Of a DNA stretch of 64,000 bases, positions 8,162-16,893 are shown one piece after another (position 1 is the first letter of the stretch; the number at the start of each line of letters is the position of its first letter). The DNA lies in assembly GCF_016623495.1 (NCBI RefSeq), contig NZ_JAEHHL010000001.1, forward strand, positions 930,001-994,000. The letters run 5' to 3'. Under the pieces are notes generated by a model. The model searched no databases and had not been told where the DNA came from. It saw nothing but the letters and a program-made list of their open reading frames with translations. A program made the position numbers and the translations under genes. The DNA is from Thermohalobaculum xanthum. GTDB lineage: Bacteria > Pseudomonadota > Alphaproteobacteria > Rhodobacterales > Rhodobacteraceae.

Positions 8162-10951
8162 TCAGGGCGAGCTGCCGATCCCGCCCCGCAACAGTCCCGC
8201 GCCGATCCTGCGCCCCTCGCGCACCGCCGCGAGGATCCGGTCGAGTTCACCGCTCAGGTTGATGTTGAAGTTGAACGGGTGGCCGTCGAGGACATCAGGG
8301 TTCGCTCCCTCGAGCCTGATCGCGAGGGTCATCTCACCGCCCGGCACCTGGTCGACGCCGACCGAGAGGATTTCGTAGTGAAAATCCTCCAGCGCGCGCA
8401 CCGCGAGTTCGACCTGCTGCCCGGCGCCGACCAGGGTCTCGCGGGCGCCTCCCCAGTCTACCTGCACCACGCCGGGGCCACCCGATGCGAGAACGCCGCC
8501 CGTGACACCCACGCCGCCCCCCGCGAACTCGAGCGGCAGCGAGCCGGAAAGCACCCCCGTCCCGCTGACCCCTTCGATGTGCCAGTCTCTCAGCAGGCGC
8601 TCGAGCGAGACGCCCTCGAGCGAGACGCGTACCGCGTTGCCGGACGCCCCGGTGACCCATGTCGTCTCCGCCAGCCCGACCGTTCCACCCGCGAGCCCGG
8701 CCGCGGCCGTCCGAATGCGGATCGCATGTCCCCGCCGTGCCGGCGCAATCGAGAAGCGCAGGTCCGCGTCGGTCAGAGGGACCCCGGCAACGACACGCCG
8801 CGCCCTCAGCCGCTGGGTGCCCGCGGAGGCGAGTGGCGAGAGGCTGCTCAGGCCGAGCGTGCCCGACAGACCTTCAACATCGGTGTCCGCGCTCCGCGCC
8901 GCCACATCATCGAATCTGAGTAGGAGCCGCGTCTCGGGTGCCGAACCGGCTGCCACCGAGATCGTGCCGTCGAGCGTGACCCGGCCGTCGACATCGCGCA
9001 CAGATGCGAGCAGCGGGCTGAGCGCCGCGGGCTGCAAACCACTGCGCCTGAACGCGAGCGGCGCCGGGCCGAGGCGGGCCTCGGCGTTCGGACCTGCAAG
9101 ATCGCCGACAAGCTCGATGGGTATCGACACCCCAGTCCCGGTCAGCGCGACCGCACCCGACGCTGCCAGCGCCTCGCCTTGCAGCGTGCCCGACAATTCC
9201 AGTTCCGCAGGTGCAAACCGCTGCGCGCGCGCGATATCGCGGATGGCGGCTGCGACGGAGATGTCGGTCGCATCGCCTGACCCGTGCCGCGTGATCGTCG
9301 CCGTGCCATCCGAGAGTTCGACGGCCTGCTCGGGAAGGCGCGCGGCGACTTCGGAGAGCGAGGCATCGCCCGTCGCCGCGTCGTCACCCGTGACGACGAC
9401 CCGAGCCTCGATGTCTTCGATGGCCACGGGGCCATCTTCAGCATCGAGGACGGCGCCAAATGGCCCCAGCCGCGCTGCCAGCGCGAGCTTCACTCCGGAA
9501 TCGCCGCCCGAGACGCGGGCTTCCTCGACTTCCGCCGCCACCCGCCCCTCGATCGCCGCAACGCCGGGTGAGACTAGCCCTTCGATGGCCAGCGACGTGC
9601 CGGCCGCCGCTTCCAGCGCCCAGTCGCTCGCCATCCCGGCGACGCGCAGATCGCCCTCGAACGTCGCAGCGGCCATTCGGGTGGACGCCAACCGCGCCTC
9701 CGACAGCTGGGCGGATGCAGGGCCCGAGATCTCAAGACGCCCGTCGGGAAGGATGATCGCCTCGCCCTGCCAGCCGAACGCATCGAGGCGCGCGCTCCAG
9801 TCGGGGCGCGACAGGTCGATGGCAGCAGCCGCAACTTCGAAGCTTGCCGCCGCATCCTGCGAGAGGCTCATGTCCGCGTTGTGAACCGACCGCGCCATCA
9901 GGTTCAAATCCGCCACTGCCTCGCCTCTTGAAAGGCGCAGCGCAGCCCTGACCCCCAACTCCCCGCCAGGCCCGAGCGGCCGCCAGCGCACCTCGGCTCC
10001 GGCACCCGCAATCTCGGTCAGGATGCGCTCGTCCAGGTTGCCGCCGATGATGCCAAGCGCGGCCAAGTCGATCCCCGCAGCCTCGAGTCGCGACGGCGGC
10101 GTAAGTTGAAGAGCGACTTCGCCGTCCCGCCCCTCGAGCGACCAGTCAAGCTCGCCCGAAATCGCGCTCTCAGCGCCAATCCGCGCATCCTCGACGCGCA
10201 ACCGGCCCGCCAGGGTCAGCGCCTCGGTCAGCGCGGAGAACGGGTCCATGCCCGTCGGCGCCGCTGCGCTGCCTTCGAACTCCAACACGACGCGCCCCTG
10301 CCCTGACCCCGTCTCTGCCAGGTCCGCGATGCGCGCGAGTTCGCCCAGATCAAGCGCCGCCTCCCCCGTGACCGCGATCAGCGCGCCTGTCGCAAGTCCG
10401 TCGGAGCTCAGCCGCACCTTGCCCGTGAGTGCCGAGAGATCCAGCACGGCATCGAGCTCGGCCACTGCCCCCTCGCCCGACGGCCGCAGGCTGCCGTCAA
10501 TCGTCACCGTTCCCGCGAATGGCGGGCCAAGGATCAGCGTGCCGTTGGTGACCGTGATCAGATCGACGGCCAGCGAAGTGTCGCCGCCGGCCCCGCCCGC
10601 CAGCATCTCCTCGATCTCGGCGAGGCCCGCCGAGACATCGAGCCGAAGCCCGTCGAGCCGGACCTCGGAAATGCGCGAGCGCGACAGCCCGGCGGCGTCA
10701 TAGAGAATTTCGATCCGCTCGGCCGAGAGGTCCGGCCCCGTCAGGCGCACACCCTCGACCAGGGCAGCGGTTCCGCCAATTTCCGAGACGCGCAACGCGT
10801 CGACGGTCATGCCTTGCGATTCGAGGAGATACCGGGCCGCGTGCTCGGCAACCATGCGCCGTGACTGGTGCAGCGCGACGATGGCGATGCCCAGCACGCA
10901 CAAGAGCATCAGAAGCCGCCGCGCCAATCTTCGCACCGGGTTCGTCCCCAT
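8162..10951 (-). CDS. ydbH: YdbH family AsmA-like intermembrane transport protein
   Basis: About 929 residues. A single N-terminal membrane anchor (RRLARRLLMLLCVLGIAIVAL) is followed by a long, repetitive beta-rich region of the AsmA/TamB/YdbH type, ending with FNFNINLSGELDRI, a YdbH-like C-terminus. YdbH is one of the proteins that bridges inner and outer membranes for phospholipid transport, with YnbE capping the bridge; both ynbE and ydbL follow here. The start is uncertain: ATG at 10951 is favoured because the positively charged anchor begins directly after it, though an ATG at 10978 and the longer open frame to 11104 are possible. Length is close to the E. coli protein. Confidence 0.85.
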   Translation of the reverse strand: MGTNPVRRLARRLLMLLCVLGIAIVALHQSRRMVAEHAARYLLESQGMTVDALRVSEIGGTAALVEGVRLTGPDLSAERIEILYDAAGLSRSRISEVRLDGLRLDVSAGLAEIEEMLAGGAGGDTSLAVDLITVTNGTLILGPPFAGTVTIDGSLRPSGEGAVAELDAVLDLSALTGKVRLSSDGLATGALIAVTGEAALDLGELARIADLAETGSGQGRVVLEFEGSAAAPTGMDPFSALTEALTLAGRLRVEDARIGAESAISGELDWSLEGRDGEVALQLTPPSRLEAAGIDLAALGIIGGNLDERILTEIAGAGAEVRWRPLGPGGELGVRAALRLSRGEAVADLNLMARSVHNADMSLSQDAAASFEVAAAAIDLSRPDWSARLDAFGWQGEAIILPDGRLEISGPASAQLSEARLASTRMAAATFEGDLRVAGMASDWALEAAAGTSLAIEGLVSPGVAAIEGRVAAEVEEARVSGGDSGVKLALAARLGPFGAVLDAEDGPVAIEDIEARVVVTGDDAATGDASLSEVAARLPEQAVELSDGTATITRHGSGDATDISVAAAIRDIARAQRFAPAELELSGTLQGEALAASGAVALTGTGVSIPIELVGDLAGPNAEARLGPAPLAFRRSGLQPAALSPLLASVRDVDGRVTLDGTISVAAGSAPETRLLLRFDDVAARSADTDVEGLSGTLGLSSLSPLASAGTQRLRARRVVAGVPLTDADLRFSIAPARRGHAIRIRTAAAGLAGGTVGLAETTWVTGASGNAVRVSLEGVSLERLLRDWHIEGVSGTGVLSGSLPLEFAGGGVGVTGGVLASGGPGVVQVDWGGARETLVGAGQQVELAVRALEDFHYEILSVGVDQVPGGEMTLAIRLEGANPDVLDGHPFNFNINLSGELDRILAAVREGRRIGAGLLRGGIGSSP

Positions 10952-11355
10952 CCGTCCGATCCGTCCCGTCTCCCGCATCGTCGCCGCGTCGGACGTGTCG
11001 CCGCAAGCAGCTTGTTGGCGGCGTGCCGTGCTCGGGCCCGTCACAGCATCGAGATCGAATGCAGGACACGGCCACGGATCTTCCGCGCAGGCCGGTTCGG
11101 ACACCTCTCGGAGCGTGACTTTGACGCCGAGACGTCATGGACATGTGGAGTTCAGAACCCTCCGCTACGCGCCGCGGCCGGATCCCGCTCGCATCCGCAT
11201 GCGGCACAGCGAACGGTTGCTCATGGCGGATCAGTCCCCGAGAGTTGCCCCGAGGGCGGGAAAACCGGTGGCCGGGCGCATTTCAGCGGCCGGATCACGC
11301 AGAGGAAGCGACCGCGTCCCAGTGGCGCGGCTCTGAGACAGGAGAACAAGCATTC
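10952..11355. other. Divergent intergenic region ydbH / mscS
   Basis: About 400 bases separating the ydbH start from the MscS start. The ydbH frame remains open for 51 codons into it, but the sequence (MSEPACAEDPWPCP...) lacks family character. It should hold both promoters. I see no RNA gene, strong hairpin or recognisable operator. Confidence 0.45.
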
Positions 11356-12864
11356 ATGTCCGTCGTCTCGCGATTCATTCATCCGTGGGCCCTTCTGCAC
11401 GCGTTGCGCGTCCTGACCGTCGCAGTCCTTCTTGGGCTCATCGCCTTACCTGTTCGGGCGCAAGATCCGGCGCAGACGCCCGCGGATACGGTCGCCGAGA
11501 ACCTGGCCGACGCGATCGCCGCGGCGGCTGTGGACGAGACCGCGCGTGACGCCGAGACGGGAGTGACCGCCGAGGTCCTCGACCCGGATATCAACCCGAC
11601 CGAACTCGAGCACCGCCTCGTGCCGATGACGAAGGATGAACTCGCGGCCCTTACCGCCGAATGGCTCAAGATCGTGAAGGCCAAGACCGAGGAGGTCATG
11701 GCCGCGCAGATTGCCATCGACAAGACCGAAGGCACGGTCGAGGAGGCCGCGCGCGAGCATCTCACCGACCTGGTTCACGCGCGAAAGGCGCTCTTCGACA
11801 AGTATTCCAAGGTGATCGCGGCCTGGGAAAAGAAGGGCGGCGACCCGGATGCGATCGAGGATTTCCGCGCCTATCGCAGCGCGATCATCATCGAGGAGAC
11901 GCGCACCGCCGACTTCCAGACCCTGGTCGCACAGGCGGCCTCATGGCTCGCCAGCCGGGACGGCGGCATCCAGCTGGGGATCGACCTCTCGGTAATCATC
12001 GGCTCGCTGATGGGCCTGGTCTTCTTCGCCCGCGTGATGCGACGCTTCGCACGCCGCTGGATCGGGCATGTGCCCAACCTGTCGAAGCTGCTGCAGGCGT
12101 TCCTCGTGACCGTGGTCTACTGGATCGTCCTCGCGGTCGGGCTGATGGTCGTGCTCTCGGCCCTCGGGATCGATATCTCGCCCGTCTTCGCCCTGATCGG
12201 CGGTGCATCCTTCATCCTCGCCTTCGCCTTCCAGGACACGCTGGGCAATCTGGCGAGCGGCCTGATGATCATGGTCAACCGCCCCTTCGACGAGGGCGAC
12301 TATGTCGATGTCGGCGGCGTCGCGGGCACGGTGAAGGCCGTCAGCATCGTCGCGACCACCGTCGTCACGCCCGACAACCAGGTGATCGTCATTCCCAACA
12401 AGAATGTCTGGGGAAATGTCATCACCAACGTGACCGCGAGCGACACGCGCCGGGTCGACCTGGTGTTCGGCATCTCCTACGAGGATTCGATTCCCGATGC
12501 CCGGCGTGTCATCGAAGAGACGGTGGCCGCTCATCCGCTGGTGATGAAGGAGCCCGCCCCTGTCATCCGCGTGCACGAGCTTGCCGACAGTTCGGTGAAC
12601 TTCATCTGCCGCCCCTGGACCAAGACGGTCGACTACTGGGCGGTCTACTGGGATCTCATGCAGCAGGTGAAACAGGCGTTCGATACGGCCGGCATCTCGA
12701 TCCCCTATCCGCAGCGGGACGTCCATGTGAAGGCCGCGCCCGCCGGCCAGGGCGGGGAGGCGGACCGTCCGGTACTCGCAGAGGCGCGCGCCCCCCGGGC
12801 CGGCTCAGCGGCCGCGATGGCCAAAGGCGACGACGGTGCCGACGAGCGCCCGAACGAGGCATGA
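11356..12864 (+). CDS. MscS-family mechanosensitive ion channel
   Basis: 502 residues: a signal peptide to about residue 34 (LPVRAQ), a charged periplasmic helical region (about 40-195), then membrane spans near 205-228, 244-272 and 276-306. The pore helix and beta domain are typical (FAFQDTLGNLASGLMIM, RPFDEGDYVDVGG, VVTPDNQVIVIPNKNVWG), and the C-terminal alpha/beta domain ends IPYPQRDVHV. The channel releases solutes on hypo-osmotic shock. The ATG at 11356 follows AGGAGA by about 11 bases; upstream in-frame sequence is not family-like. A tail fragment of a second MscS protein lies near 61.1 kb. Confidence 0.92.
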   Translation: MSVVSRFIHPWALLHALRVLTVAVLLGLIALPVRAQDPAQTPADTVAENLADAIAAAAVDETARDAETGVTAEVLDPDINPTELEHRLVPMTKDELAALTAEWLKIVKAKTEEVMAAQIAIDKTEGTVEEAAREHLTDLVHARKALFDKYSKVIAAWEKKGGDPDAIEDFRAYRSAIIIEETRTADFQTLVAQAASWLASRDGGIQLGIDLSVIIGSLMGLVFFARVMRRFARRWIGHVPNLSKLLQAFLVTVVYWIVLAVGLMVVLSALGIDISPVFALIGGASFILAFAFQDTLGNLASGLMIMVNRPFDEGDYVDVGGVAGTVKAVSIVATTVVTPDNQVIVIPNKNVWGNVITNVTASDTRRVDLVFGISYEDSIPDARRVIEETVAAHPLVMKEPAPVIRVHELADSSVNFICRPWTKTVDYWAVYWDLMQQVKQAFDTAGISIPYPQRDVHVKAAPAGQGGEADRPVLAEARAPRAGSAAAMAKGDDGADERPNEA

Positions 12865-12910
12865 CCGAGCCGCATCGGCGCCGGTGCCGCGCGTTGGCGC
12901 GATGGTGGCC

Positions 12911-12951
12911 CGACGGGACGCGCGGCCCGGCCGCCGCTCCTCGTCCCGTCG
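12911..12951 (+). terminator. Compound hairpin downstream of mscS
   Basis: Inverted repeat CGACGGGACG / CGTCCCGTCG (10-bp stem) whose loop itself contains GCGGC-CCG-GCCGC. It begins 47 bases after the mscS stop and is followed by a second smaller hairpin (CGCGGG/CCCGCG, 12957-12973). No T-run is present, so termination is inferred from structure and position only. Confidence 0.4.
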
Positions 12952-13102
12952 ACTACCGCGGGTCAACCCCGCGTCAGGACGCATGGCACGCCGGGCGCGG
13001 CTCGGTTAACATCCGCGACCGTCACGCGCAGGTGGCGTGGACCTCTGCGCCCTCGACCATCCCGCGGTTTTCCAAGCCCGCAAGCGACAGGATCCCCCGA
13101 TC

Positions 13103-14059
13103 ATGAGCGACGCCACGACCCAGACGCCGCAGTCGAAATACGAGCGCCTGATCGCTTCGGCCCGTGCCGCCGCGCCCGCGGTCACGATCGTCGCGCATCC
13201 TTGCGACGCGCCCTCGCTGACGGGCGCGATCGAGGCCAGGGCCGCCGGCCTCATCCGGCCGGTGCTCGTGGGCCCCGAGGCGCGCATCCGGGCCATCGCG
13301 ACCGAGCAGGAACTGGACATCGGGGGCATCGAGATCGTCGACGCGCCGCACAGCCATGCCGCCGCGGCCAAGTCGGTCGAGCTGATCCGCGAGGGCAAGG
13401 GCGAGCTCCTGATGAAGGGCAGCCTGCACACCGACGAGCTGATCCAAGAGGTCACTTCCTCGGCCACCGGCCTGCGCACCGAGCGGCGCATCAGCCACGT
13501 CTTCGTCATGGACGTGCCCGGCCACGAGGACACGCTGTTCATCACCGACGCGGCAATCAACATCTTCCCCGACCTCGACGCCAAGCGCGACATCGTCCAG
13601 AACGCGATCGACCTCTGGCGCGGCATCGGGCTGGGCGAGCCGCGGGTGGCGATCCTCTCGGCGGTCGAGACGGTCACCACCAAGATCCCTTCGACCATCG
13701 AGGCCGCTGCACTGTGCAAGATGGCCGACCGGGGCCAGATCACCGGCGGGCTGGTCGACGGACCGCTGGCCTTCGACAACGCCATCGACCCCGAGGCCGC
13801 GCGGATCAAGGCCATCGTCTCGCCGGTCGCGGGGCGCGCGCAGATCCTGGTCGTGCCCGATCTCGAGGCCGGCAACATGCTGGCCAAGAACCTGACCTTC
13901 CTCAGCCACGCTGACGCGGCCGGGATCGTTCTGGGCGCACGCGTGCCGATTGTCCTGACCTCGCGGGCCGACAGTATCCGCTCGCGCATGGCCTCGTGCG
14001 CGGTGGCGACGCTCTATGCCGCGTCACGCCGTCAGGCGGCTGCGGTGCCGGCGGCCTGA
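13103..14059 (+). CDS. pta: Phosphate acetyltransferase/phosphate butyryltransferase family enzyme
   Basis: A 318-residue enzyme of the PTA/PTB family, converting acetyl-CoA and phosphate to acetyl phosphate and CoA (or a short-chain acyl equivalent). Family segments include LMKGSLHTDELI, RRISHVFVMDVPGHEDTLFITDAAINIFPDL, DGPLAFDNAIDPEAA and the C-terminal DLEAGNMLAKNLTFL. The single-domain length rules out a long Pta with an N-terminal DRTGG region. AGGA precedes the ATG at 13103. No acetate kinase is visible nearby; alternatives are a phosphotransbutyrylase or the PTA half of bifunctional hydratase/acetyltransferase enzymes. Confidence 0.85.
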   Translation: MSDATTQTPQSKYERLIASARAAAPAVTIVAHPCDAPSLTGAIEARAAGLIRPVLVGPEARIRAIATEQELDIGGIEIVDAPHSHAAAAKSVELIREGKGELLMKGSLHTDELIQEVTSSATGLRTERRISHVFVMDVPGHEDTLFITDAAINIFPDLDAKRDIVQNAIDLWRGIGLGEPRVAILSAVETVTTKIPSTIEAAALCKMADRGQITGGLVDGPLAFDNAIDPEAARIKAIVSPVAGRAQILVVPDLEAGNMLAKNLTFLSHADAAGIVLGARVPIVLTSRADSIRSRMASCAVATLYAASRRQAAAVPAA

Positions 14060-14176
14060 GAGCGCGAAGGCAAGCGGCCCGCGGGACGGTCACATCCGCT
14101 TGAAGAGCGCGCATTGGTTTGACTTTGCAGCCCGCCGCAGCCAACTCATGCGGACGGTGCTATGCGAGGAACGACG

Positions 14177-15136
14177 ATGAACGACCAGGCGGCCGCGGCA
14201 CATCCCGTCGTGCTGGACAAGTTTCAGGACCCGGACTGGACGGCCAGGGGCGAGCGGCGCGCCAGGGTCGCGCTGAGGGCGCTCGAGACGCTGTGGTTCA
14301 ACACCGGAACGCTCTGCAACATCGAGTGCCGCAACTGCTACATCCTCTCGTCGCCGAGCAACGACGCGCTGGTCTACCTGACCCGCGCCGAGGTCGAGGG
14401 ATATCTCGCCGAGATCGCGCGCGACGGCCTGCCCATTCGCGAGATCGGCTTCACCGGCGGCGAGCCCTTCATGAACCCCGAGATGATCGGCATGGCCGAG
14501 GCTGCGCTGGAGGCGGGGCACGAGGTCCTGATCCTGACCAACGCGATGCGCCCGATGATGCGCGGGAGCGTGCGCAGCGGGCTGGCCGACCTGGCCCGCC
14601 GCTTCGGCGCGCGGCTCACGCTGCGGATCTCGCTCGACCACTGGAGCGCCGAGCATCACGACGAGGAACGTGGCGCCGGCGGCTTCGCCAAGACCGTCGA
14701 GGGCATGCGCTGGCTGCGCGACGCCGGCATTCGCATGGCGGTCGCGGGCCGGACGCTGTGGGGCGAGAGCGACGCCGAGGCGCGCGCGGGCTATGCCCGG
14801 CTCTTCGCCGCCGAGGGCTTCGACATCGATGCGCAGGACCCCGGGCTCTGCGTCCTCTTCCCCGAGATGGACGAGGGCGCCGAGGTGCCCGAGATCACCG
14901 AGAGCTGCTGGGGCATCCTGGGCAAGCGTCCCGACAGCGTGATGTGCTCGAACGCGCGGATGGTGGTGAAGCGGCGGGGCGAGACGGCGCCGGTCGTCCT
15001 GGCCTGCACGCTTCTGACCTATGACCGGCAGTTCGAGCTTGGCCGCACCCTGCGCGAGGCGGCGCGGCCGGTCGCGCTCAACCACCCGCATTGCGCCAAG
15101 TTCTGCGTCCTGGGCGGCGCAAGCTGCTCGGGCTGA
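14177..15136 (+). CDS. Radical SAM protein with C-terminal cysteine cluster
   Basis: A 319-residue radical SAM enzyme of unknown substrate. The CxxxCxxC cluster motif is C47-NIE-C51-RN-C54, followed by GFTGGEPFMNPE (the GGE motif) and LTNAMRP. The C-terminal third contains six further cysteines at about 244, 257, 277, 306, 310 and 317, including HPHCAKFC and GGASC, consistent with an auxiliary iron-sulfur (SPASM/twitch-like) site. The ATG at 14177 follows CGAGGAA by about 6 bases; an upstream ATG at 14162 lacks this spacing. It lies 117 bases after pta on the same strand. No obvious small peptide substrate is next to it. Confidence 0.85.
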   Translation: MNDQAAAAHPVVLDKFQDPDWTARGERRARVALRALETLWFNTGTLCNIECRNCYILSSPSNDALVYLTRAEVEGYLAEIARDGLPIREIGFTGGEPFMNPEMIGMAEAALEAGHEVLILTNAMRPMMRGSVRSGLADLARRFGARLTLRISLDHWSAEHHDEERGAGGFAKTVEGMRWLRDAGIRMAVAGRTLWGESDAEARAGYARLFAAEGFDIDAQDPGLCVLFPEMDEGAEVPEITESCWGILGKRPDSVMCSNARMVVKRRGETAPVVLACTLLTYDRQFELGRTLREAARPVALNHPHCAKFCVLGGASCSG

Positions 15137-15152
15137 GGCGTGAATGGCAGTG

Positions 15153-15188
15153 CTTTCACACGTGAAAGAGACCTTATCACGTTGATAA
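15153..15188. promoter_or_regulatory. Tandem operator-like dyads
   Basis: Two perfect interrupted palindromes in the intergenic space between the ends of the radical SAM and LysR genes: CTTTCAC-AC-GTGAAAG (15153-15168) and TTATCA-CGT-TGATAA (15174-15188). Their centres are about 20.5 bp apart, close to two helical turns. The core TTTCAC-N2-GTGAAA recurs in front of the EamA transporter gene at 51486-51499. Role unknown; no start codon lies immediately beside them. Confidence 0.5.
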
Positions 15189-15246
15189 CACTATAAATTC
15201 AGATTGTCTCGCGCATTTTCGAAGCTCCGCGCCGGACGCCGCGGCA

Positions 15247-16128
15247 TCAGCCGAAAGCATCGGCGAGAGCGTCGAAGACGATGCGGATGCGCCGGCTGGT
15301 GTTGAGCTCGCAATGCGTCACGAGCCAGGTCGGCACCGGAAACGCGATTTCGGGCAGGATCTGCTCGACCCCGGGCGTCATCGCGGCCAGTTCGCGGATC
15401 ATCACGCCGACGCCGAAGCCCTGGCGCGTCATCTCCCAGGCGACGAGGCCGTCCTCGGAGCCGATGCGGAAATTCTCGCGCGTTACCGGGATGCCGAACC
15501 CGTTCAGCGCCACGAGCAGGCGGTCAGAGGCATCGAAGCCGACGAAATCGTGGCCGGCGAGATCGGCCGTCGAGGCGGGCCTGCCGCAGCGGTCGAGATA
15601 GGCTTTCGCCGCGTAGAGATGCGCGGTCGTGTCCCTCACCCGGCGCGCGATCAGGTCGGGCTGGTCGGGCCGGACATGGCGTAGCGCGATGTCGGCCTCG
15701 CGCCGCCTGAGATCGCTCATCGTGTTCGAGGCGACGATCTCGACGGTGATGCCGGGCGCCTCGTCCCGCAGCCGGTGCAGCACCGGCGGAAGGAGATAGG
15801 CGGCGGTGACGTCGGTGACGGCGAGCGAGACGTGACCCTCGACCGCCTGGGACTGGCCGGCAGCGGTCAGCGCCACCCGCTCGGCCGCCTCGCCCATCGC
15901 GCGGACGTGGTCGAGAAGCTCGAGACCCGATTTCGTCAGCACGAGGCTGCGCCCGGCGCGCTCGAACAGCGTCACACCAAGATCGGCCTCGAGCGCGGCG
16001 ACCTGCCGGCCCAGCGTCGGCTGCGTCAGGCCCAGGTCGCGGGCTGCGGCCGAAAAGGATCCAGCCTCGGCTGTCGCGAGGAAGGCGTGCGCCTGAGCCC
16101 AGTTGAAGCCCTTCGGGAGGCGTTTCAT
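15247..16128 (-). CDS. LysR-family transcriptional regulator
   Basis: A 293-residue LysR regulator. The winged helix-turn-helix occupies about residues 8-66 (AFLATAEAGSFSAAARDLGL, TQPTLGRQVAALEADLG), followed by the periplasmic-binding-like effector domain. It is divergent from a methyltransferase gene (start 16261), so that gene is the most likely target; a GAATT-N5-AATTC palindrome lies between them. The effector cannot be deduced. There is no clear Shine-Dalgarno before the ATG at 16128, but the N-terminus matches the family. Confidence 0.9.
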   Translation of the reverse strand: MKRLPKGFNWAQAHAFLATAEAGSFSAAARDLGLTQPTLGRQVAALEADLGVTLFERAGRSLVLTKSGLELLDHVRAMGEAAERVALTAAGQSQAVEGHVSLAVTDVTAAYLLPPVLHRLRDEAPGITVEIVASNTMSDLRRREADIALRHVRPDQPDLIARRVRDTTAHLYAAKAYLDRCGRPASTADLAGHDFVGFDASDRLLVALNGFGIPVTRENFRIGSEDGLVAWEMTRQGFGVGVMIRELAAMTPGVEQILPEIAFPVPTWLVTHCELNTSRRIRIVFDALADAFG

Positions 16129-16151
16129 GCGTTTTCGTATATCACCGCTGC

Positions 16152-16166
16152 GAATTTTGGCAATTC
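16152..16166. promoter_or_regulatory. Palindrome in LysR/methyltransferase divergent promoter
   Basis: GAATT-N5-AATTC, a perfect 5+5 inverted repeat 24 bases upstream of the LysR start, in the 132-base divergent region. LysR proteins usually bind dyads in such regions. It is not a T-N11-A box, so assignment is tentative. Confidence 0.4.
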
Positions 16167-16260
16167 ACCTTCGATCCTCGCATAGGTAATCAGCATTTCC
16201 GCACAGGTTGAACCCGCATCAGCCCGCGCCACCACCGCATGACGAAGCCGAGGATCCGCC

Positions 16261-16884
16261 ATGACGCCCGCCGCCGCCTTCTGGGACCGCATCGCCGACA
16301 AATATGCACGCCGCCCGGTCCGGGACGTCGACGCCTACGAGCGCACGTTGGCGCGCACGCGCTCGCATCTCGCGCCCGATGACACGGTGCTGGAGATCGG
16401 CTGCGGGACGGGGACGACCGCGCTCAAGCTTGCCGACGCCGTGGGCGCGATCACGGCCTCGGACATCTCGGGCAGGATGATCGAGATCGCCGAGGGCAAG
16501 GCACGGGCGGCTGGGGCCGGCAATGTCCGCTTCCTGCGCAGCCCCGCCGACGGGCCCGGAATCGGCGGGCAGAGCTACGACGCGGTGCTCGCCTTCAACC
16601 TCCTGCACCTGCTGGAGGACCTGCCGGGCGCGCTGGAACGGATCCACGGGCTGGTGAAGCCCGGCGGGGTCTTCGTCTCGAAGACGGTCTGCATCAAGGG
16701 TGCGCCGCTGTGGATGCGGGCGCTGATCAAGCCATTGCAGCTGGTCGGCATCGCGCCCTATGTGCGATCGATGGCGGTCGCCGAGCTCGACGCCGCGATC
16801 GAGGCCGCGGGCTTCCGGATCATCGAGACGGGGGTGTTCCCGGCCTCGCCCCCTGCCCGCTTCGTCGTGGCAAAGCGCCCCTGA
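16261..16884 (+). CDS. Class I SAM-dependent methyltransferase
   Basis: A 207-residue methyltransferase with the Rossmann-type fold. The SAM-binding motif I is VLEIGCGTGTTAL (about residues 43-55), followed by ASDISGRMIEIA, and the post-I and motif IV/VI segments SYDAVLAFNLLHLLEDLPG and VKPGGVFVSKT. This matches small-molecule/ubiquinone-type methyltransferases; substrate unknown. GAGGA stands about 8 bases before the ATG. It is transcribed away from a LysR regulator, suggesting substrate-inducible control. Confidence 0.88.
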   Translation: MTPAAAFWDRIADKYARRPVRDVDAYERTLARTRSHLAPDDTVLEIGCGTGTTALKLADAVGAITASDISGRMIEIAEGKARAAGAGNVRFLRSPADGPGIGGQSYDAVLAFNLLHLLEDLPGALERIHGLVKPGGVFVSKTVCIKGAPLWMRALIKPLQLVGIAPYVRSMAVAELDAAIEAAGFRIIETGVFPASPPARFVVAKRP

Positions 16885-16893
16885 GCGCTGCGT

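Noticed and set aside
8502-9884. 460-codon Ser/Ala/Pro-rich open frame on the plus strand
   Set aside because: Antisense to ydbH; composition is typical of a complementary-strand artefact.
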